Shown here: in pieces, positions 1 through 8,927 of the stretch | Position numbering within the stretch: the first letter of the stretch is position 1 | How the letters are laid out: every line of letters starts with the position of its first letter | DNA from: Flavobacteriales bacterium UBA6770 | GTDB taxonomy: Bacteria; Bacteroidota; Bacteroidia; Flavobacteriales_G; Salibacteraceae | Direction: 5' to 3' | Length of the DNA stretch: 64,000 bases | Assembly (NCBI GenBank): GCA_905181875.1 | Contig: CAJIZH010000004.1 | Location: 1-64,000 of the forward strand | Notes under the pieces: model-generated | What the model was told of the DNA's origin: nothing | Databases searched by the model: none | What the model saw: the letters and a program-made list of their open reading frames with translations, nothing else | Translations under genes and position numbers: made by a program

Positions 1-438
1 CGAGGCTAATAAATTCGAATCCGCATCCGTCGACAATGTTATCATAGAACAATGCATCTAAGTTCATTGACGAGAACTTCTCATACATCTCATCCATCTT
101 TTCGAAATAGGGAAATGGGCTTTCTGAGGTGACTCTAATTATCTCGGTGGCCTGCACCAGATCCCCGCATTGTATTAGTCGAGCAAGGACATCGTTCTCA
201 CTCGCCAACCACATACTTGATATTATTTTTCTTGGCGTAATCAATAAAGATCTCGTTCTCGATTCCTTCTGAAATCCCCAGATACAATTTCGTCAACATT
301 ACTTAACTTATTAAAGCCGTCAATAATATGATCGAGGATAGTATATGAATTGTCAATATCTAAATTCTGGATTGGTTTTCCATATAATCGACTTCCGCTA
401 TTTCTAACGGCCAACGCAAGTGCCAATTTTCTTCTCAT
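1..438 (-). CDS. Cytidylyltransferase, SpsF/PseF-like (partial, frameshifted)
   Basis: Probable CMP-sugar synthetase that activates the nonulosonic acid made by the neighbouring NeuB-family enzyme. The N-terminus has the nucleotidyltransferase signature RNSGSRLYGKP, followed by a Rossmann-like start (ILDHIIDGF). The reading frame breaks twice: near 268-278, where GISEGIENEIF continues in another frame, and near 199-206, where SENDVLARLIQCGD continues. With both shifts corrected the protein reads to the window edge, so its C-terminus is missing. It starts 2 nt from the end of the neuB-like gene, so the two are co-transcribed. The GDLVQATEIIRVTSESP stretch matches the SpsF-type family (COG1861) better than classical NeuA. 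The exact sugar is not known. Confidence 0.65.
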
Positions 439-439
439 C

Positions 440-1462
440 TTATACAACCAAATCTTTTGTAATAGTCTCGTTTTCTTTAATTTCTGAGGCCGAATTTTTA
501 CCTAAAATCTCTTCAAGTGCCAAGTCCTGTTCAAGTTCAGATCTTTTTAATTCTACATGATTCTCAGAAATCACCTCTCCTTCTTGAATATCTACTGCTG
601 CAACCCAATTTCTTCGAATGTTTTTTCTGTAAGTAAATTCAGCCTTACTCATTCCAAAATGATCTTCATTTGAAGTACTTCCAAACGCTTTTGCTGCAGA
701 ATGTAAACCATCTGAAAATTTAAGAAAGTCATCGGGTCCTATCGAAGATTCAAAATCTTCCATTTCGACCGAAGCACCGATTGAAAGATGTTTTTCAAAA
801 TACTCGGCCCCTGTAGAATATGCCATTGCATTCAATGCGACTGACTTAGATACATCTGAAACTACATGATCCGCAAATCCATATTTTATATCCTTTTTGA
901 TTCTCTCTAAAGCATTTTTCAAATAGGCAATACGAGAAATCTTATTTTCCCCATTTGGTGTCGGATAAGCCTGATACCCATGAATTAATACAATTTCCTT
1001 TTGTTCATCAATTAAATTAATGCACTCTTTGATTTCCTCCAATCCTGCTCCACCAATTCCAATGAAAATTTGCTCAACAGACTCAATCTTATTTAACTCT
1101 TCAAGTAATACCTGATTAGTAATATCTGTAGGATGAATTTTTACAGACCGCATTCCAGTAGACCTTACAACCTCTAATGACCTAGAACCAAAGACATCAA
1201 CGCAAAGTTCAATTTCCTTTTCTTGAGAAAAAAGCATTAGTTCATGCCATTCCTGTTTTGAAAATTCAATGGATTGAAATAATTTATAATGCTCGTACTT
1301 TGGAACAGCCAAGTCATTTGCATACACCATCTGAAATTTCACAAAATCGGCATTAACCTTTGCCGCAGCCCGAATAAGCAATTTGGACAACTCCAAACTG
1401 CCCTCAAAGCCTTGGGCAATTTCTGCTATAATATATGGTCTTTTCATTTCTGTATTTTCCAT
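440..1462 (-). CDS. N-acetylneuraminate/pseudaminate synthase family protein (NeuB-like)
   Basis: Condenses phosphoenolpyruvate with an N-acetylated hexose to make a nine-carbon nonulosonic acid. The 340-residue length is close to the family norm. The N-terminal TIM-barrel part contains the conserved ADFVKFQ motif near residue 40, and the C-terminal SAF-like (antifreeze) domain covers about residues 280-340. The usual EIGINHNG start is replaced by EIAQGFEGS, so this is a divergent NeuB/SpsE branch and not a textbook PseI. It overlaps the upstream aldo/keto reductase gene by 19 bp and sits 2 nt from the cytidylyltransferase, an order that points to synthesis followed by CMP activation. Family assignment is firm; the exact product is inferred. 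Confidence 0.82.
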   Translation of the reverse strand: MENTEMKRPYIIAEIAQGFEGSLELSKLLIRAAAKVNADFVKFQMVYANDLAVPKYEHYKLFQSIEFSKQEWHELMLFSQEKEIELCVDVFGSRSLEVVRSTGMRSVKIHPTDITNQVLLEELNKIESVEQIFIGIGGAGLEEIKECINLIDEQKEIVLIHGYQAYPTPNGENKISRIAYLKNALERIKKDIKYGFADHVVSDVSKSVALNAMAYSTGAEYFEKHLSIGASVEMEDFESSIGPDDFLKFSDGLHSAAKAFGSTSNEDHFGMSKAEFTYRKNIRRNWVAAVDIQEGEVISENHVELKRSELEQDLALEEILGKNSASEIKENETITKDLVV

Positions 1463-2316
1463 TTACTGGGATTTAATAAATCACTATCTACCAAAATTGT
1501 CTCGCAAAATTGATAATTAATACTTTTAGTGTCTAGTAATTGAACGTTAGCTAATACTTGGCTCTCATTCTCAACCCCAAAAATACATCCGTCAATGTAC
1601 CTTTTTGATAAAGGGTAATTAAATAAATATGACTCCCAGCTAACCCCTTCGCTAGTAGCAGCCTCTTTAAGGTTTTTAATTACTGAACTTAGTGACTTAA
1701 GTTTAGACGGGATTTTGTTTTCTTCCATAAAGAACAACCCTTGTAAAAAAGCAGAACGACTATGAATAATAATTCCTTTCTCCTTTAACCTTTTTATTAA
1801 ATCCCCTTTTTGTGTTGCATTGTCCAATACATTAAATGGAATTTGAACAATTTTCGGAATTACTTCAAAGGTTAATAATTCTTCAATCTCTTCATTGGTA
1901 TAAACGGATACACCAACTGCACCACATTTTTTTTCTAATTGAGCTATTTCTGACGTAAGAATACTTTTTGAATACGCTCGAAATCCTTCTATATCGTGAA
2001 ATAATGTGCCAAGTAATTGTTTGACTCCTATTTCTAAACAGCTTTTATTAATATCTTCTAAGAACTCAGTATGACCAGTATACGATCCAAATTTGGTTAT
2101 AACCTTGAATCGTTTTTGAGGGTTGCGGCGATGATATTTACCAATTACGGTATGAGAGTCACCATACCCCAAAGCAGTATCCAAGGTTTCAATTCCAGAA
2201 TCGAATGCATTGTCAAGAATCTCGAATGATTTTTCTAAAGAAGGCTTTCCCTTTTGATTATTTATTCCATAATCAAGTCCCAGTTGAGCCGTGCCTAAAA
2301 TGAGTTTTTGAATCAC
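1444..2316 (-). CDS. Aldo/keto reductase family protein
   Basis: NAD(P)H-dependent oxidoreductase of the AKR superfamily, 290 residues. The start LGTAQLGLDYG, the DTALGYG segment (catalytic Asp and Tyr), the KVITKFG lysine and the LFHDIEGF histidine supply the catalytic tetrad. It lies between the PseC-like aminotransferase (4-bp overlap) and the NeuB-like synthase (19-bp overlap), so it is translated as part of one operon. No reductase step exists in the standard pseudaminate pathway, so here it may change or replace a sugar-modifying step. The substrate cannot be told from sequence. Confidence 0.8.
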   Translation of the reverse strand: MIQKLILGTAQLGLDYGINNQKGKPSLEKSFEILDNAFDSGIETLDTALGYGDSHTVIGKYHRRNPQKRFKVITKFGSYTGHTEFLEDINKSCLEIGVKQLLGTLFHDIEGFRAYSKSILTSEIAQLEKKCGAVGVSVYTNEEIEELLTFEVIPKIVQIPFNVLDNATQKGDLIKRLKEKGIIIHSRSAFLQGLFFMEENKIPSKLKSLSSVIKNLKEAATSEGVSWESYLFNYPLSKRYIDGCIFGVENESQVLANVQLLDTKSINYQFCETILVDSDLLNPSKWKIQK

Positions 2317-3511
2317 GCAGTATGAAATTTATCTATTGTTTCAAGCACAAACTCAATTTCTGAATCGCTTAGAGATGGAAACATGGGGATGCTTAAACAG
2401 TGTTTGTAATAATTTTCCGAATGTATCAGTTCTTGATGTTGCGTTTCATTTTTATGAAAGGGCATTTGGTGAACTGGGAAGTAATGAATTTGGGCGAAAA
2501 TTTTCTTTTCTCTTAAAAAAGCGTACAAGCCTGCCCTATCCTCCACTTCAATAACATACAAATGGTAGGCATGTCCTTCTACAGATCCACTATGCCTTAT
2601 GATGTAATCTTTTGAATTAAAAAATGCGTTGTATTGCTTCGCAATTTCCCTTCTTCTTTCAATACCCTTATCGGCTCTTTTTAATTGGCTATTTCCTAAT
2701 GCTGCCTGAATATCGGTAAGTCTATAATTATACCCTAAAGTTTGCATCTCCATGTACCAAAGGGGATAATTCTCTGGTGGATTTTCTAGTCCCCAAGCAA
2801 CGCTTAAGTCGTTTTCGAACTCAACCGAATTTCTAGTAATTCCGTGAGTTCTGTATTCAAGTAGTTTTTCATAAAGGAGTTGATTATTAGTCGTAATCAT
2901 TCCTCCCTCACCACAGGCAATATGTTTCACAGGATGAAACGAAAAAATGGATAAATCAGAAAATTGACCGCTTCCGCAAGTTTGAGCATTCCCGTTAGAA
3001 TCTACAAAGAACCCGCCAGGTGCGTGGCAAGCATCTTCAAGAATCCAAAGGTCATTGGCTTGTGCCAAGGTCTCTCAACTTTTCAGAATCTACCGCTCTT
3101 CCAGCAAAATCGATGGGAATAACTCCCTTAAAAAAACCTTTCGGTTTAGAAGATATTATTTCCTCTACCTTTTCTATATCAAGCAAATAGGTGTCGGGAT
3201 CTATATCTACAAAAAACAAATTTGCGCCAACATCCTGAATTTACACAATTGGCACTTGCAACAATAAGTAGATGGGTGAACGATATTACATTATCCCCTT
3301 TTTGAAGATCCAATGCCAATACACTGAGATGAAGTGCCGCGGTGCCATTTGAAACTGCAACTGCAAATTTGGAATTAACGTATTTAGCAAAATCCAATTC
3401 AAATTTTTCAATTTCTGGACCTTGGGTTAAGTGTGTTGAACTGAGAACTTCTGCTACGGCTGTAACATCTTCTTCAGTAATGGACTGCCTACCATAGGGT
3501 ATTACGCTCAT
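2313..3511 (-). CDS. pseC: DegT/DnrJ/EryC1 aminotransferase, PseC-like (frameshifted)
   Basis: PLP-dependent transaminase that would aminate the 4-keto sugar made by PseB. The N-terminal part (3511 to about 3260) begins MSVIPYGRQSITEEDV and contains the SNGTAALHLS PLP-binding segment. The C-terminal part (2313-3068) has EDACHAPGG and the Schiff-base lysine in SIFSFHPVKH, followed by GEGG. Two frameshifts separate them: one near 3240-3270 and one near 3070. The middle piece, reading VGANLFFVDIDPDTYLLD, is in a third frame. Corrected, the protein has normal family length of about 395 residues. The breaks look like consensus errors because no coding sequence is lost. Confidence 0.8.
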
Positions 3512-3530
3512 CTTTATTTAGACTTACAGT

Positions 3531-4533
3531 TCTCCTAAATGATCGACAATCAAAGACCTTAAATCAGAAACGCTAAGCCAGGAGTCATTTGTACCGGAAT
3601 TATAAGAATATGAATAAAACCTTTTTTGCTGAAAAATTAGAGCAGTTAAATTTTATTTCTAAGGAAATATTAGATTATACTTCAACTCATAAAAAGTTTA
3701 TTTTTTTTGGTGAAATGGGAGTAGGTAAGACTACTTTAATAAAAGCCTTATGTTTGCACCAGGTCTAATCCCTACAATTTTCTTTTCACATTCTGGCCCT
3801 ATAGCTTCAGCTACATCCACAAGTTTGTAAGAAGGTATCTTGGGAACTATTATTTCACCTCCCCAAGCATGTTCTAATGCAAACAATACCATTTTTACTC
3901 CATCTTCCAATGAGATATTAAATCGGGTCATGGAATCATTAGTAATCGGTAAAACTCCCGTTTTTCGCTTATCCATGAAGAAAGGAATAACTGATCCGTT
4001 GGACCCCATCACATTTCCATAACGAACAACTGAAAACCGCACTTCATTCCAGCCTTTGATATTATTGGCAGCAATAAACAATTTGTCGCTTACCAATTTT
4101 GTTGCACCATATAGGTTTATTGGGGCGGCAGCCTTATCAGTACTTAATGCAACTACTCTTTTTACATTGCACTCAAGGCATGCATTAATAAATTCTCAGC
4201 ACCATATATATTTGTTTTAATACATTCCATTGGATTATATTCTGAGGCAGGAACTTGTTTCATAGCAGCAGCATGAATAACATAATCAATCCCCTTAAAG
4301 GCTGTTTTAAGGCGTTCATAATCACGTATATCTCCAATAAAATAACGAATTCCAGGATATTTACTCTCTGGAAAAGTCAGATTCATTTGATACTGCTTTT
4401 GCTCATCTCTAGAGAAGATGACCAAACGCTTAATGTCTGGGGAATTATCTAAAATATTCCTAACCAGTGCCTTGCCTAAAGAACCAGTACCTCCAGTAAT
4501 TAGAATCGATTTATCGCTAAATTGTCCTTTCAT
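3531..4533 (-). CDS. pseB: UDP-GlcNAc 4,6-dehydratase (inverting), PseB; interrupted by foreign sequence
   Basis: First enzyme of pseudaminate-type synthesis. Visible features are the N-terminal Rossmann motif GGTGSLG, the MKQVPASE segment typical of the inverting dehydratases, and the catalytic YGATK. A frameshift near 4165-4180 splits the N-terminal 123 residues from the rest. The frame then runs normally to VGIRPG and stops matching at about 3755. The expected C-terminus (YNSGTNDSWLSVSDLR to the stop TAA) reappears at 3531-3608. Between them, about 150 bp that should encode some 50 PseB residues is instead the start of tsaE on the plus strand. The gene as written cannot make an intact protein. 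Start ATG at 4533. Confidence 0.78.
3610..3768 (+). pseudogene. tsaE 5' fragment (N-terminal ~48 codons) lying inside pseB
   Basis: A plus-strand ORF of 52 codons begins at the ATG at 3610 and includes the P-loop GEMGVGKTTLIKALC. It resembles the N-terminus of TsaE, the ATPase needed for the t6A tRNA modification. The match ends just after the P-loop, at about 3752-3757, where pseB sequence resumes on the other strand. The rest of TsaE is not in the window. It reads as a fragment joined into pseB by rearrangement or by misassembly; see findings. Confidence 0.65.
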
Positions 4534-4711
4534 AATTTTACAACATAAACTTTAAAGAATCAAGATAGATCCCAGTATTCAGCCTCCTTTTTAGTCCAAC
4601 CAAAGTACAATGTACCATCTTAGTTAAACCAATGCAATAATAATCATTCAAACAATTCTCTTTTACATTATTACGATATAAAAACCAATTGAAATGACAA
4701 GCCATTTCTTT

Positions 4712-5639
4712 CTATTTCCATGAATCCCTGCTAATCTGAGAAATTATTTCATTTGTAGCAATCTCAGCACCGGAACTATTCAAATGGTCAATATCACTAT
4801 AATTTTCCATGGAAAGTTCACTTTTAATCCTGATTAGCCTGAAATTTGAATCTAAAGTCACTACCGATTTTTCGTAATTCGACAAATACGAAGTATTAAA
4901 AAAGTCCGAAAGGACATTGCTGGGCAGCTCAAAAAATGTCACATCTATTCCTTTTTTTTGAATATAGTAAGCCAGATTAATAAGTTCATCAAAACGCGCC
5001 TGTCTGAACTCTTCCTCCTTCAAGTCAAAATATAATTTTTCACGTTTTCTTATTACACTATCAGTACATATGGTATTTGATGGATGGTGGCCTCTAAGAA
5101 TTGAATTAAATTCGAGTAATTCTCTTTTCTGATGTCCATTAAAAATATTCTTAATTCCTTTAGAGGCCTTTTTCTTAACAGCGAAACACTTTCCCGATAT
5201 CACCAATCTGAGCGATCAATTGTTCATTGGAAATTTCATGAGTCAAGTAGCGATGAATTGGGTATGCCTCAAAATTATCAGCTTTATCGGAGAAGGAAAT
5301 GGGAGAAACTTGAATGAATATTTCTTTAGGAAAAACACTTACATCTTTTAAATAATCTTGAACTAATAACCTAGAAAACCGTGGTCCTGCAGTTGCGATG
5401 CCTAAATTAAAAGTCTTGTAATTGTATTCATCAAATAGAAGAGGGTTAATTCCAGCATAACAATGAGAATTTCCAACAAATAAAATGTCAAGGGAATCAA
5501 ATTGAGCTTTATTTTGAATGCTTAAAATATTGTTATTCAAAGGCACATCAGCATCAGCATTATCCCATTCACATATTATTCTAACGGGCACATAAAATAA
5601 AAAAAAGAATAATGAAATATGAATCCAAAACTTCCTCAT
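4712..5639 (-). CDS. SGNH-like membrane-anchored acyltransferase partner (frameshifted)
   Basis: N-terminal membrane anchor (residues about 5-22), then LFVGNSHCYAGINPLLF, which resembles block I of SGNH/GDSL enzymes (nucleophile Ser in GNSH). Near the C-terminus, DIDHLNSSGAEIA gives an Asp-x-x-His pair like the catalytic D/H of the family. A frameshift near 5180-5210 joins two ORFs into about 308 residues. It starts 3 nt after the MBOAT gene ends. MBOAT plus SGNH pairs, such as AlgI/AlgJ, O-acylate surface glycans, and that role is inferred here. The acyl group and acceptor are unknown. Confidence 0.65.
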
Positions 5640-5642
5640 ATG

Positions 5643-7077
5643 TTAAAATTGAAAGTAAACAAATTCTTGAGGTTTACCAGCAAACCAAAATATGAGATAA
5701 CAAACACATAAGTAACACAACCAACGCAAGAATCTATTATCAATCAAACTGTTAATTTTAAATCCGTATTCTTCTCTCCTCATGATCCATTCGATGCCTA
5801 TACTTAACCCAATCAACGCATACAAGCGTCTAGGAATATTTACCTCAAGAGATTCAAACAATGAATAGTCAAATAGGCAAGACAAGTATTGAATAGCATG
5901 ACTTACACTATCTGCCCTAAAAAAAACCCATGCAATTACGGTAAGAATAAACGTCAATAATATCTTAAAAATTTCCAGCACAGAGGGGAAAAAGCTGTTT
6001 TCAGCAACAACTCCTAAATTACTCCTATTCTGGCCTAACAACAGAAGAGGCAAAAAATACAATGCATTTAAAACTCCCCATATAATAAATGTCCAATTTG
6101 CTCCATGCCAGAACCCACTAACAATAAATATTATAAAGGTATTTCTAATCTTAGAGAGCTTGCCTCCTCTGCTGCCACCCAAAGGGATATATAAATAATC
6201 TCTAAACCAAGTTGATAATGAAATATGCCATCGCCTCCAGAATTCGGCAATGTCGCGGGAAAAGTAAGGAAAGGCAAAATTCTTTTTTCAAATCAAAACC
6301 CAGCAAGCGAGAACTCCCAATAGCAATGTCACTGTAACCAGAAAAATCACCATAAATTTGAAAAGCAAAAAATACAGCACCAGCAATTCTTGCATCCGCA
6401 TTAATTGGTCAGAACTATTAAAAATCAAATTAGCGTATTCAGCGCAATTATCTGCAATAACTACTTTTTTAAATAGTCCCCATAAGATTTGTTGCAAGCC
6501 GTCGACCGCTTTATCAAAATCAAATTTCCTTTTTTTGTAAAACTGAGGTAATAAATTAGTAGCCCTTTCAATCGGTCCAGCAACCAGTTGAGGGAAAAAG
6601 CTAACAAATGCGAAAAATGAAATTATATCCTTAGTTGGTTCAAGTTGTTTTCGATAAACATCGATTGAATAACTTAGCGTTTGGAAGGTATAAAAACTAA
6701 TACCCACAGGTAAGATAATATTCAACCTCGATGGTTCAAAAGCAACGCCTAACAGTGTAAATGTTTCAGCAAAACTTTCGGAAAAAAAATTGAAGTACTT
6801 AAAAAAACCGAGAAAGCTTAAATTTACAATTAAACTAAGGCCTAAAAGTGCCTTTCTCTTCGCCTTTAATTTAGCCCTACCAAGAGCAACTCCCACGAAA
6901 AAATCAACGCAAGAACTGAATATAATGAGGCTTAGAAACCTCCAATCCCACCAGCCATAGAAAAGAGTTATTGCAGCAACTAATAAAAAGTTACGTTCTG
7001 AAATTGAAAATAATAATTTAGTAGAGAATAAATACTACAGGTAAAAAAAAAGAAAATTCAATTGAATTAAATAACAT
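5643..7077 (-). CDS. MBOAT family O-acyltransferase (frameshifted)
   Basis: Integral membrane O-acyltransferase of the AlgI/DltB type. The reconstructed start is ATG at 7077 ([19 protein letters not shown], the usual MBOAT opening). The protein continues through FYGWWDWRF, then the conserved [17 protein letters not shown] and VAGPIERA. The [15 protein letters not shown] and [22 protein letters not shown] stretches are out of frame in the given sequence, and the catalytic His lies in SGFWHGANW. Frameshifts fall near 7020, 6375 and 6285. With these corrected, the length is about 478 residues, normal for the family. It is followed by the SGNH partner. Confidence 0.78.
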
Positions 7078-7114
7078 TTACCACTGTATAATATAAAGTG
7101 TAGAAAGCCGGACT

Positions 7115-8896
7115 TTAATTTTCGGATAAACTTAATTCCTCGTAGCTATGTTCTGCAATTATTTTACCCCTTTCCATTTCAATAATTCTATCGCAATGTC
7201 TGAGTGTATCGTACCTATGAGCAATAATAACCATTGTTATATTTCCCTCGCTTAAGGAACGTATGGAATCCGTTATTTCTTTTTCAGTTTCATTGTCCAA
7301 AGCAGAGGTCGCCTCATCAAACACTAATATTTGCCTATTGAAGTAAAGTGCTCTTGCTATTGCTAATCGTTGCTTTTGGCCTCCAGACATGTTCATTCCA
7401 TTCTCTCCTAAGCTACTATTAATTCCATCTTCAAGAGTATCAACAAATTCTTCAAGTAAAGCCATTGACAAACATTCAATAACCCTTTTTTCGTCAATAT
7501 CCTCAGATTCAACTCCAAACGCAATATTTTCCTTTAACGAAACGTCAGAAACAAATACGTTTTGCTGCACATAACCAAAATTATTTTTCCATCCTGGCCA
7601 GTCCTCAGAGGCTAACTTCTTTCCATCAATAATTATATCTCCTGAATCCAATTTATAAAAACCTAGCAAAATACTAACAAGAGTAGTTTTCCCAGAACCT
7701 GACCTTCCTATTATTCCTAGTTTTTCACCTTTAGCAATCTCTAACTTAGGAATGTCTATCTTAAAATTGTTGTGCTCAACATAACTAAAGACCGCATCTT
7801 TCAATTTTATTGATTTGAGAAGATCAATTTTATTATCAACTCCTCCTTTGTGCGATAACTCAGTTGGTTCTAAGGATAATTTAACTACATCCACTAAATA
7901 ACCGTATTGCCGAATTAAAAGCATTCCTGCCATCATTCTACTGATGGAAGGTAATAATCTGTATGCTGAAGCACCGAATAGGCCTAAAAGAAAAATCATT
8001 CCTTTCTGTTCTTCCTTTAAAAAAAACAAGGAATAAATAAAAATCACCACTATCCCAAGAACAGCACTAAACTCTATCACTTTTGGAAAAACATCCATAA
8101 GCACTGACTTGATTACATTTAATCTGGAAAACGTCTTTTGATCGTTGTCGAATCGACGAACAAAAAAATCTTCTCGGCTTGAAAGTTTCACATCAATAAA
8201 ACCAGAAATGCCTTGCCTTACCTTATTGATTATTTGACCATTTAAATGATATATTTCTTTTCCTATGGACTCCATTTTTGATTTCGTCAACCAATAAAAC
8301 AGGGCAGATATAGGGCCAAGGACAATAATCAACAGAAAAAACACATTGATATTAAACAGTATTAATCCTCCCAAAATAAAGACCAGTATAAATAATTCTG
8401 AGAAATTTTGAATAATTGGTATGATCAAAAAAGTTGCAAATTGCTGAGTACTTATATATACATCACGAAGTAGGTCCGAACTATTATTCTCTTGGAAAAA
8501 GTCTAGCGGTTTATGCAAATAAACATTAAACAGTTTTCTTGAATAAAACCTTGATAACCCGAATGAAAATTTTGAAATAACATATTTAACATAAAGAAAA
8601 ATTAGTGCCCTTAAAATAAACACGACTAAAAGAAATAGATAGACAAGTAATAAAAATTGCTCTACGTTTTCTAGCTTTAAAAACTGATAGACATTGTTAA
8701 CAATTTCATGAGTAAGAATTTCCTGAGGAGAACTGGAAATTGCCAGAACAGGAAGCACCAGAGACAATCCAACGACATCAATTACGGCACCAACTAGCGT
8801 TAAAAGAAGCACTTTTAAAGCTGTTTTTTTTTGCGAGCGATTCAAAAGTCTGGCAACCTTTTGAATCATCGAAATAATACGGAATCGATTCTGCAT
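7115..8896 (-). CDS. ABC transporter, fused permease and ATPase (flippase/exporter type)
   Basis: 593 residues: six predicted transmembrane helices in residues about 25-330, then an ATPase domain. The ATPase domain has Walker A GRSGSGKTT, signature MSGGQKQR, Walker B ILVFDEATSALD and the H-loop (IIAHR). The layout is that of MsbA/PglK-type half-transporters, which act as homodimers and flip lipid-linked glycans. Its position between the Wzc-type kinase and glycan-modifying genes favours export of a lipid-linked oligosaccharide or polysaccharide unit over drug export. The frame is intact. MsbA itself cannot be excluded from sequence alone. Confidence 0.8.
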   Translation of the reverse strand: MQNRFRIISMIQKVARLLNRSQKKTALKVLLLTLVGAVIDVVGLSLVLPVLAISSSPQEILTHEIVNNVYQFLKLENVEQFLLLVYLFLLVVFILRALIFLYVKYVISKFSFGLSRFYSRKLFNVYLHKPLDFFQENNSSDLLRDVYISTQQFATFLIIPIIQNFSELFILVFILGGLILFNINVFFLLIIVLGPISALFYWLTKSKMESIGKEIYHLNGQIINKVRQGISGFIDVKLSSREDFFVRRFDNDQKTFSRLNVIKSVLMDVFPKVIEFSAVLGIVVIFIYSLFFLKEEQKGMIFLLGLFGASAYRLLPSISRMMAGMLLIRQYGYLVDVVKLSLEPTELSHKGGVDNKIDLLKSIKLKDAVFSYVEHNNFKIDIPKLEIAKGEKLGIIGRSGSGKTTLVSILLGFYKLDSGDIIIDGKKLASEDWPGWKNNFGYVQQNVFVSDVSLKENIAFGVESEDIDEKRVIECLSMALLEEFVDTLEDGINSSLGENGMNMSGGQKQRLAIARALYFNRQILVFDEATSALDNETEKEITDSIRSLSEGNITMVIIAHRYDTLRHCDRIIEMERGKIIAEHSYEELSLSEN

Positions 8897-8927
8897 GACG
8901 ATCTAAAATCTTTAGGTATTAATTTCT

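Noticed and set aside
3055..3267. Plus-strand ORFs opposite pseC, pseB and other minus-strand genes
   Set aside because: They are shadows of coding DNA with no family motifs, unlike the TsaE-like segment, which has a P-loop.
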